Positions 1 to 5,163 of a DNA stretch of 5,268 nt are shown here, in pieces. Under the pieces are notes generated by a model. It worked only from the letters and a program-made list of their open reading frames with translations, was not told the DNA's origin and ran no database searches. The translations under genes were made by a program, and so were the position numbers. Source of the DNA: Alphaproteobacteria bacterium (GTDB taxonomy: Bacteria; Pseudomonadota; Alphaproteobacteria; ATCC43930; CGMCC-115725); NCBI GenBank assembly GCA_005888515.1, contig VAZR01000224.1:1-5268 (forward strand). Reading direction: 5' to 3'. How positions within the stretch are numbered: the first letter of the stretch is position 1; each line of letters starts with the position of its first letter.

Positions 1-87
1 GGCCAGCATAGCGACGAGGTGTTGGCCGGGTACGGCTACTCCCCGACCAAGATCGCCGCGCTGCGCGAGCGCGGCGTCGTGCGCTGA
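1..87 (+). CDS. CaiB/BaiF-family (type III) CoA-transferase, C-terminal fragment
   Basis: Only the last 28 codons and the TGA stop (85-87) lie in the window; the gene begins upstream. The residues read GQHSDEVLAGYGYSPTKIAA followed by LRERGVVR. This matches the usual C-terminus of CaiB/BaiF (formyl-CoA-transferase type) enzymes, in which a G(E/Q)HT(D/E)EVL stretch is followed by a G(Y)S..(E/K)IA.LR..G(V/I) ending. Such enzymes move CoA between carboxylic acids in the cytoplasm through an aspartyl-CoA thioester; the catalytic Asp is N-terminal and not visible here. The substrate cannot be inferred. Family recognition is from the tail motif alone, so it is good but not certain. The gene is probably transcriptionally separate from the next one, which starts about 190 bases later. 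Confidence 0.8.
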   Translation, partial: GQHSDEVLAGYGYSPTKIAALRERGVVR

Positions 88-100
88 GGGCCGCGCCCTA

Positions 101-127
101 GCCGGTCCTTCGGCAATCAAATTTTTC
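101..127 (+). terminator. weak candidate Rho-independent terminator after the CoA-transferase gene
   Basis: GCCGG (101-105) can pair with TCGGC (110-114), giving four Watson-Crick pairs plus a G-U pair around a 4-base loop. A run of five T residues follows at 122-126. The stem is short and the T-run starts about 7 bases after it rather than immediately, so this is a marginal terminator. Its position 14 bases after the stop codon is what favours the call. Confidence 0.3.
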
Positions 128-197
128 GGTCGGCGGAGCGACGCAACTCTTACTCGAATCTTAATAAGCGGCCGCAACCCTGGACAACATGTCGCAC

Positions 198-209
198 CCG
201 GGATCCCGG
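198..209. repeat. 12-bp perfect palindrome CCGGGATCCCGG
   Basis: The 12 bases read identically on both strands, and the symmetry does not extend to 197/210. It lies in non-coding DNA about 70-80 bases upstream of the fusion protein start. It could be an operator or a small hairpin; nothing identifies a binding protein, and GC-rich palindromes of this length occur by chance at low frequency. Confidence 0.5.
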
Positions 210-228
210 CACTTTTACGCTTCCTCAA

Positions 229-242
229 TTGATCGCGATCAT
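229..242. promoter_or_regulatory. near-consensus FNR/FixK-family binding site
   Basis: The sequence TTGATCGCGATCAT fits the FNR/FixK box TTGAT-N4-ATCAA at nine of ten specified positions; only the final base differs. Its inner 12 bases (230-241) are a perfect palindrome, and with one mismatched pair the symmetry extends over 227-244. It is centred about 42 bases before the ATG at 278. A weak sigma-70-like pair (TTTACG at 214-219, GATCAT at 237-242, 17-base spacer) would place the box over the -10 element, which would suggest repression. If the protein instead activates from -41.5, the transcript would start almost at the ATG. In alphaproteobacteria such boxes are read by FixK, FnrL or AadR under low oxygen. 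The match is seen; the regulation is inferred. Confidence 0.4.
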
Positions 243-277
243 TTTGCCGACATTCGAGCTTTGTTTGAGTGAGAGTT

Positions 278-1564
278 ATGACGAACCTTTCGGTTGAGGT
301 CGGTAGCGCTCGCGCCGCCAGTTGGGCGCCACCGATCGGCGCGGCGACGGCCATGGCTCTGCCGTGGCGTCGCTACGCGAAATTCGGCCTCGGCGCGGCG
401 CTGCTCGCGGTCGGCGCGCTGACCACCTATCAGCAGGTAATCGTCCGCGTCAGCCGCGAGGCGGTGATCAATGCACGGGTCGCGACGATCCGGGCGCCGA
501 TGGACGGGATCATCAAGACAGCATCGGCTATGCCGGGCCGCGCGGTGCAAGCCGGCGCGGCGATCGGTGATATCGAAGACCCGATGGCGGACGACGCGCG
601 GGTCTTCCAATTACAGCAGGACACGCACGCGACCGAGCGCGAGCACGACGCGCTGTCGCGCCGCCTCGCCGATCTGCGGCAGTCGCGCAGCGAGGCGGAC
701 GCGCAGGCCGAGGCCTACCGGCTGGGCCGGGTGCGGCAGGACGAATTGCGCGTCGAAGAATCGAAAGCAAGCGTCGCGGCGGCGATCGCGCGCGAAACCG
801 ATGCGGCCGCCGCCGAGAGCCGCGGCGCCGCGCTGCACGCGCGCGGCTTTATGGCGCATGCGGCTTACGAGCGCGTCCAGCACGCCCGTGAGGTCGCGCA
901 GCAGGACACGATCGCGGCGCGCAAGCGGCTCGACGCGCTGATCGTCGAATTGGCCGCCGCCCGCAACGGCACCTATCTCGGCGACAATTACAATGACGTC
1001 CCCTCCTCGTTTCAGCGGGCCCGCGAATTGACCGTGCGGATCGAGGAGACGCAGGCAAACCTCGACCAGCTGGCGCGCAAGCAGGAAACGCTTTCGGCCG
1101 AGCTCACCGCGGAACGCAAGCGCCTCGCCGCGCGCAGCAGCGCCTCGCTCGCGGCGCCGATCGACGGCAATTTGTGGACCGTGCAAGCCGCCTCCGGCGA
1201 ATACGTCCGCAAGGGGCAGGAATTGTTCACGGTGTTGGACTGCTCGACGGTCGTGGTCACGGCTTCGGTTTCCGAGCGCGACTACAACGAATTGCGGCTC
1301 GGCGACCCGGTGCGGTTCCGCGTCTCGGGAAGCGGCCGCGACTACAGCGGCACCGTCTCCAAGCTCGGCTTGACCGCGACCGGCCGCAGCTTCGCGATCG
1401 CGCCGGAAGAGCGGCGGCATCAGGTCGCCGTCCAACTCGCGGATCTGCAGGACAGCGACCGTTGTGCCGTCGGGCGCACCGGGGAGGTGGTGTTCGAAGG
1501 CCGCGGGCAGGGTCCCGCCGGCCGGCTCGTTGAAGGGTTGCGCCATCTCCTCGGTCTCGCCTGA
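278..1564 (+). CDS. HlyD-type membrane fusion (periplasmic adaptor) protein of an exopolysaccharide synthase
   Basis: This 428-residue inner-membrane-anchored periplasmic adaptor probably guides nascent polysaccharide from the downstream synthase towards the outer membrane. Residues 1-34 are cytoplasmic, with one membrane helix at about 35-54. Two halves of a lipoyl-like barrel-sandwich fold lie at about 63-104 (with RAPMDGII) and 286-328 (with LAAPIDGNLWTV). Between them is a long charged, Ala/Arg/Glu-rich coiled-coil hairpin, about 110-230 and 245-285, whose turn GTYLGDNYNDVPSS (231-244) resembles the turn of exopolysaccharide-associated HlyD proteins. A beta-barrel domain follows at about 329-410. 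The only two cysteines, C322 and C396, are predicted periplasmic. ATG 278 is preferred over the in-frame GTG at 269 because GAGTGAGAG lies just upstream of it, while nothing resembling a ribosome site precedes 269. The stop is 11 bases before the synthase ATG, so the two genes form an operon. It resembles BgsB of Sinorhizobium meliloti and, in role, Alg44. A drug or protein exporter adaptor is less likely given the neighbour and the absence of an ABC transporter. Confidence 0.85.
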   Translation: MTNLSVEVGSARAASWAPPIGAATAMALPWRRYAKFGLGAALLAVGALTTYQQVIVRVSREAVINARVATIRAPMDGIIKTASAMPGRAVQAGAAIGDIEDPMADDARVFQLQQDTHATEREHDALSRRLADLRQSRSEADAQAEAYRLGRVRQDELRVEESKASVAAAIARETDAAAAESRGAALHARGFMAHAAYERVQHAREVAQQDTIAARKRLDALIVELAAARNGTYLGDNYNDVPSSFQRARELTVRIEETQANLDQLARKQETLSAELTAERKRLAARSSASLAAPIDGNLWTVQAASGEYVRKGQELFTVLDCSTVVVTASVSERDYNELRLGDPVRFRVSGSGRDYSGTVSKLGLTATGRSFAIAPEERRHQVAVQLADLQDSDRCAVGRTGEVVFEGRGQGPAGRLVEGLRHLLGLA

Positions 1565-1575
1565 GGCCGGGGCGA

Positions 1576-3531
1576 ATGGACGCTCTCGGCTCCTTCGGGC
1601 TGACATTCGCACTCGCCGGCGCCGCGGTCGTCGCGCTGCCGTTTCTCGATCCGAAGGACGATCGGGCCCGCACCGCTCTCTTTGCGATCTGTCTTGTGCT
1701 GACCTGGCGTTACGTCATTTGGCGCTTCACCGATACGCTGCCGCCCTTCGAGCTACACTTCGACAGCCTGTATGCCTGGGCGTTTTCGGTCGTCGAGGCG
1801 CTGGCTTGCCTCGGCTGGACCCTAGGCTTCCTGAACCTCTCGCGGACGAAGAACCGCAGCCAGGAGGCGACCGAGCAGGCGGCGCGGCTGGCCGGGCAGA
1901 CACCGCCGCGTGTCGATGTGCTGATCGCGACCTACAACGAAGATTGGAGCATCCTGGAACGCAGCATCGTCGGCGCGCTCGGTATCGATTTCCCGGCTGT
2001 GCGGGTCTGGGTGCTCGACGACGGGCGACGGCCCTGGCTCGCAGCCCTGTGCGAGGAAAAGGGCGCGCTTTATCTGACGCGGCCGGACAATGCCCACGCG
2101 AAGGCCGGCAACATCAACCATGCATTGGCCGTGCTGCGCGATGATCCCGACCCGCCCGAGTTTGTCGCGATTTTCGACGCCGATTTCGTGGCGCATCGCG
2201 ACTTCCTGTCACGCACCATTCCGCTGTTTCATGACCGGAGCGTCGGGCTGCTGCAGACGCCGCAGCACTTCTTCAATCGCGACCCGATCCAATCGAACCT
2301 GCTGGTCGGGCATGTCTGGCCCGACGAGCAGCGCTTCTTCTTCGATCATGTCATGGCCTCCAAGGACGCATGGGGTGCCGCCTTCTGCTGCGGCACCTCG
2401 TCGGTCACCCGCATGCGCGCGCTCAAGGATTGCGGCGGTTTTCCGACCGACAGCGTCACCGAGGATTTTCTGCTGACACTGCGGCTCGACCGCAACGGCT
2501 GGCGGACAATCTACCTGAATGAGCGGCTGAGCGCCGGGCTCGCACCGGAAGGGATCACCGAATACGTCACGCAGCGTGGCCGCTGGTGTCTCGGGCTGAT
2601 GCAGATCGTCCGCTCGGCGATGGGCCCGCTGACGCGCGGCCGGCTGAGCCTGTCGCTGCGGGTCGGCTTGGCCGACGCCTTCCTGTACTGGTCCGTCAGC
2701 TTTTTGTTCAAGCTGCTCTGTCTTTTGGTGCCGATTGTCTACTGGTTCACCGGCGCCACGGTCGGCGCCGCGCCGGCAGGCGATGTCGTCAGTCACTTCC
2801 TGCCGTATTACACCGCGGTGATGATCACCTTGTACTGGGCGACCGGCGGGCTGGTTTTGCCGGTGCTGACCGATGTGTCGCATGTGCTGACGATGCCCGC
2901 CGCTTTGCGGGCAACTGTCACCGGCCTACTGAAGCCGCGCGGACACCGCTTCAAGGTGACAGCGAAGGGCGGCGATCGCGACCGGCTTGTCGTGCAATGG
3001 CCAATGCTGGCGCGCTTCGGGCTGCTGCTCGGCCTGACAATCGCCGGCATGCTGTATGGCAGCTTCGCCGATTACGCGCCGGAGCGGCAGGAGGTCGGTT
3101 CGACCGCGATCGTCGTGTTCTGGAGCGTCTACAACATCGTCGTCCTGCTGCTCGCGATGGCGGCCTGCGTCGAATTCCCGCGCTACCGCGCCGAGGAGCG
3201 CATTACCACCGCGGAACGGGTGCGGGTCTCGGCCGGCGATTGCACCTTCACCGCGCCGCTCGCCGATATCTCGGTTGGCGGCGCGCGCATCCGGGCGCCG
3301 TCGCCGGGCCAGGCCGGGGACATGATCCGACTGACGCTACAGGATATCGGCGAGGTCGCCGCGCGCATCATCCGGGATACCGAAGACGGGTTTGCCGTCG
3401 CGTTCGACGCCGCCGACGGTCAGCGCGATGCGCTGATCCGCAAAATTTATTGCGGCGACTACGAGCAGCCTTACTCTCGGGTACACGGCCGCGAGGTCAT
3501 GCGGGCGCTCGTCGCGCGGGCGCTGCGCTGA
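1576..3531 (+). CDS. cellulose-synthase-like GT2 glycosyltransferase with C-terminal PilZ-type c-di-GMP domain (BgsA-like)
   Basis: This 651-residue inner-membrane processive glycosyltransferase polymerises a sugar nucleotide (probably UDP-glucose) and translocates the chain. Three N-terminal membrane helices (about 5-24, 32-51, 64-87) precede a cytoplasmic GT-A domain with all the expected motifs: TYNED 119-123, DDG 148-150, HAKAGN 174-179, DAD 201-203, QTPQ..FNRDP 227-237, CCGTSS 271-276, TED 295-297 (general base D297) and QRGRW 333-337. Helices follow at about 367-392, 408-432, 478-495 and 511-533. FKVTAKG at 459-465 matches the gating loop (FxVTxK) of bacterial cellulose synthase. The C-terminus has RAEER (538-542, RxxxR) and DISVGG (564-569, DxSxxG), the two c-di-GMP contact motifs of PilZ domains, followed by a beta-rich segment to about 625. 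The start is supported by GAGG at 1563-1566, overlapping the previous stop. With the adaptor gene it has the order and architecture of S. meliloti bgsBA (mixed-linkage beta-glucan). Cellulose is less likely, since no bcsB, bcsZ or bcsC follows. Family certain; product polymer inferred. Confidence 0.9.
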   Translation: MDALGSFGLTFALAGAAVVALPFLDPKDDRARTALFAICLVLTWRYVIWRFTDTLPPFELHFDSLYAWAFSVVEALACLGWTLGFLNLSRTKNRSQEATEQAARLAGQTPPRVDVLIATYNEDWSILERSIVGALGIDFPAVRVWVLDDGRRPWLAALCEEKGALYLTRPDNAHAKAGNINHALAVLRDDPDPPEFVAIFDADFVAHRDFLSRTIPLFHDRSVGLLQTPQHFFNRDPIQSNLLVGHVWPDEQRFFFDHVMASKDAWGAAFCCGTSSVTRMRALKDCGGFPTDSVTEDFLLTLRLDRNGWRTIYLNERLSAGLAPEGITEYVTQRGRWCLGLMQIVRSAMGPLTRGRLSLSLRVGLADAFLYWSVSFLFKLLCLLVPIVYWFTGATVGAAPAGDVVSHFLPYYTAVMITLYWATGGLVLPVLTDVSHVLTMPAALRATVTGLLKPRGHRFKVTAKGGDRDRLVVQWPMLARFGLLLGLTIAGMLYGSFADYAPERQEVGSTAIVVFWSVYNIVVLLLAMAACVEFPRYRAEERITTAERVRVSAGDCTFTAPLADISVGGARIRAPSPGQAGDMIRLTLQDIGEVAARIIRDTEDGFAVAFDAADGQRDALIRKIYCGDYEQPYSRVHGREVMRALVARALR

Positions 3532-3558
3532 AAGAGAGTTGTTCCCTGGCGCGAATGA

Positions 3559-3574
3559 GCGCGCGGCAGCGCGC
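3559..3574. terminator. GC hairpin between convergent genes (possible transcription end)
   Basis: GCGCGC (3559-3564) and GCGCGC (3569-3574) form a perfect 6-bp all-GC stem around the loop GGCA. It sits 28 bases after the synthase stop and 21 bases beyond the end of the convergent receiver gene. No T-run follows on either strand, so it is not a standard intrinsic terminator. It may still cause pausing or protect 3' ends of both transcripts. Confidence 0.3.
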
Positions 3575-3594
3575 AGAGACGAACCCGCCTCGCC

Positions 3595-4032
3595 TCAGCC
3601 GGTTTTCCTGGCGGGATGCCGGTTCAAGAAAGTGTGAATGAGATCCACAAACCCGGTGATTTGGATCGGCGTCGGCATGTAGGCGTCGCAGCCGCATTCG
3701 CGAACCTCTGCCTTATCGGCATATGGGCCATAGGCAGAGGTGACGATGATCGGGATGTCCCGCGTCGCCTCTTCGTTCTTCAGCGTGCGGGTCGCCTCAA
3801 AGCCGGACATGTCCGGCAACCGCACATCCATGATGATCAAATCCGGATCGTTCTCTCGCGCGAGCTTGAGGCCGTCCGCGGCATTGGCTGCCTTGAGCAC
3901 CTCATGGCCTTGCGACTCGAGCAGCGCGCTGAACAGGGCCGAATCCAGATGATTGTCCTCGACGATGAGGACCCGCTTCTTTTTTGGCTTCGACCGGTCG
4001 GCGCTCAAAAAACCTTGCGAACCTGATTGCAT
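3595..4032 (-). CDS. DivK/CheY-like single-domain response regulator lacking the conserved lysine
   Basis: This 145-residue protein is a stand-alone receiver domain with no output domain, expected to be a soluble relay or protein-protein switch. A basic leader (residues 1-19, ending KPKKKR) precedes the fold. The acidic pair E25/D26 (in VLIVEDN), the phospho-accepting D69 (in DLIIMDVRLP), the switch residue S99 (in VTSAYG) and the GC.AY stretch are all present. The closest remembered relative is DivK, with a similar order of motifs (IVEDN, LMD, GCEAYVSKPI). Here the corresponding lysine is T121 (codon at 3670-3672, ACG), in DAYMPTPI. Phosphorylation may therefore not be relayed in the normal way. 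It is convergent with the synthase gene and divergent from the monooxygenase gene, so it has its own promoter. On the minus strand AAGGCGG (4043-4049) sits 10 bases before the ATG as a plausible ribosome site. No cognate kinase is in view, and a role in c-di-GMP or cell-cycle signalling is only a possibility. Confidence 0.88.
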   Translation of the reverse strand: MQSGSQGFLSADRSKPKKKRVLIVEDNHLDSALFSALLESQGHEVLKAANAADGLKLARENDPDLIIMDVRLPDMSGFEATRTLKNEEATRDIPIIVTSAYGPYADKAEVRECGCDAYMPTPIQITGFVDLIHTFLNRHPARKTG

Positions 4033-4116
4033 GCCTGAAATTCCGCCTTCGCGAGTGGAGGAACAACTTACCCGGATCGCGTTGTAGAATGGTTAAACCG
4101 CCTTCGCGTGCATGCC
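4028..4116. repeat. two short motifs each repeated in the divergent intergenic region
   Basis: CCGCCTTCGCG occurs at 4043-4053 and again at 4098-4108, 55 bases apart and in the same orientation. TGCATGCC occurs at 4028-4035 and 4109-4116. The first copy of each overlaps the 5' end or leader of the receiver gene; the second copies lie just before the monooxygenase gene, where the second TGCATGCC contains the alternative ATG at 4112. The order of the two motifs is reversed between copies, so this is not one duplicated block. They may be binding sites or chance. Confidence 0.4.
4060..4083 (+). promoter_or_regulatory. possible EcfG (general stress sigma factor)-like promoter for the monooxygenase gene
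   Basis: GGAAC at 4060-4064 and CGTT at 4080-4083 match the -35 and -10 elements of alphaproteobacterial EcfG/SigT/RpoE2 promoters. The spacer between them is 15 bases, about one shorter than the usual arrangement, which weakens the call. A start near 4090-4095 would give a leader of roughly 55 bases before the preferred ATG at 4148. The overlapping TAGAAT (4085-4090) could alternatively be a sigma-70 -10 element, but no good -35 is apparent for it. Confidence 0.3.
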
Positions 4117-4147
4117 AACCGACAGCGGCACGTGTAATCTCGCTGCC

Positions 4148-5161
4148 ATGCTGAAGCTCAGCGTTCTCGACCAGTCGTCGGTGCGGCAGGGCGTCACCCC
4201 GCGCGACGCGCTGTTGGAAACGGTCGAGCTGGCGCGGCATGTCGACGCGCTCGGCTATTGCCGCTACTGGCTCGCCGAGCATCACAGCTCGCCGGGGCTC
4301 GCCGGCACCGCGCCCGAGATCATGGTGGCGCGGGTCGCCTCCGAGACCAGCCATATCCGGGTCGGCTCGGGCGGCGTGATGCTAAGCCATTACAGCTCGC
4401 TGAAGGTGGCCGAGCAGTTCCGCATGCTGGAGGCGCTCTATCCCGGCCGCATCGATCTCGGCATCGGCCGCGCTCCCGGCAGCGACCAGCTGACCGCGAT
4501 CGCGCTGCAGCACGGGCCGGGTGCGCTCGGCATCGAGCATTTCCCGAACCAGATCGCCGATCTGCTGGGATTTCTCGACAACAAGATGCCGGCGGACCAC
4601 CCGTTCGCGCGCATCCGCGTCATGCCGGCCGGCGAGACCAGCCCCGAAGTGTGGCTTCTCGGATCGAGCGATCAGAGCGCGATCTTCGCCGCCTATTTCG
4701 GCTGCGCCTTTTCGTTCGCGCATTTCATCAATGACGAGGGCGGGCCGGAGATCATGGATGCGTATCGCCAGCGCTTCCGGCCCTCGGAGCGGCTCGCGAA
4801 ACCGCAGGGCAGCATCGGCGTGTTCGTCGTCTGCGCCGATACCGAGGCGGAAGCGCGCCGCCTCGCCGCCAGCCGCGATCTGTGGCGGCTGCGCCAGCGC
4901 CAGGGCATCCTGGCCCCGTTTCCACCGCCCGAAGATGCCCTCGCCTATCCCTACAACCCCGCCGAGCTGCGCCTCGTCGAATACCACCGGCAGCGACAGG
5001 TCGTCGGCGAGCCGGAGCCGGTGAAACAGCAGCTCTCTGCGTTCGCCGAGGCCTACGGCGTCGATGAAATCGTGGTGCTGACGATCTGTCACGATTTCGC
5101 GGCCCGCAAACGCTCCTACGCGCTGCTCGCTGAAGCCTTCGGCCTCGCCAAACCGGCCTGA
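4148..5161 (+). CDS. luciferase-like flavin-dependent monooxygenase, YhbW/MsnO8-like group
   Basis: This 337-residue cytoplasmic TIM-barrel oxidoreductase of the bacterial luciferase-like superfamily would use reduced flavin (FMNH2) and oxygen; its substrate is unknown. Visible family motifs are an N-terminal strand KLSVLDQS (3-10), ARHVDALGY (29-37), RYWLAEHH (39-46), GSGGVML (73-79), AEQF (88-91), YPGRIDLGIGRAPGSD (98-113) and WLLGSS (169-174). These closely follow E. coli YhbW (RYWLAEHH, GSGGVML, LYPGRIDLG, GRAPGSDQ, VWLLGSS). The length is normal and the gene is intact. ATG 4148 is preferred because family members begin within a few residues of this strand. The in-frame ATG at 4112 would add 12 unrelated residues. 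Neither start has a clear Shine-Dalgarno sequence, so the start remains open. It is divergent from the receiver gene, and a further reading frame begins 2 bases after its stop, suggesting a longer operon. It is not expected to emit light. Confidence 0.9.
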   Translation: MLKLSVLDQSSVRQGVTPRDALLETVELARHVDALGYCRYWLAEHHSSPGLAGTAPEIMVARVASETSHIRVGSGGVMLSHYSSLKVAEQFRMLEALYPGRIDLGIGRAPGSDQLTAIALQHGPGALGIEHFPNQIADLLGFLDNKMPADHPFARIRVMPAGETSPEVWLLGSSDQSAIFAAYFGCAFSFAHFINDEGGPEIMDAYRQRFRPSERLAKPQGSIGVFVVCADTEAEARRLAASRDLWRLRQRQGILAPFPPPEDALAYPYNPAELRLVEYHRQRQVVGEPEPVKQQLSAFAEAYGVDEIVVLTICHDFAARKRSYALLAEAFGLAKPA

Positions 5162-5163
5162 CG

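Larger units (their letters stand above)
88..277. other. intergenic region upstream of the fusion protein/synthase operon
   Basis: This 190-base stretch has no convincing coding frame and is visibly more AT-rich than the genes, especially 120-170 and 211-275. It holds the weak terminator, the 12-bp palindrome at 198-209 and the FNR/FixK-like box at 229-242. An AT-rich block around 151-168 contains TAATAA (162-167), which could be a -10 element, but no good -35 sits at the right distance. The region is the only space available for the promoter of the downstream two-gene operon. Confidence 0.7.

Noticed and set aside
611..1612. Long antisense open frame (333 codons) opposite the adaptor gene
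   Set aside because: It mirrors the GC-rich third-position bias of the real gene, its translation is Arg/Ala-rich with no recognisable motif, and the plus-strand frame has clear HlyD architecture.
2209..2883. Antisense open frame (224 codons) inside the synthase gene
   Set aside because: It covers the catalytic GT2 region, whose plus-strand motifs are unmistakable; the antisense product is low complexity and resembles no family.
1576..3531. Naming the synthase bcsA (cellulose synthase)
   Set aside because: No BcsB, BcsZ or BcsC partner is present, and the HlyD-type adaptor upstream fits BgsA-like or other exopolysaccharide synthases better.
2586..3641. Plus-strand alternative frame (351 codons) overlapping the 3' half of the synthase
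   Set aside because: The translation is extremely Arg-rich and lacks motifs, typical of an off-frame reading of GC-rich coding DNA.
4081..4098. Possible CtrA-type site (TTAA-N7-TTAA) near GTTGTAGAATGGTTAAAC, attractive because of the DivK-like neighbour
   Set aside because: Only one half-site (TTAA at 4092-4095) is intact; the other matches two of four bases, which is expected by chance.
4382..5092. Antisense open frame (236 codons) opposite the monooxygenase gene
   Set aside because: No family features, and it lies wholly within a well-conserved luciferase-like gene on the other strand.
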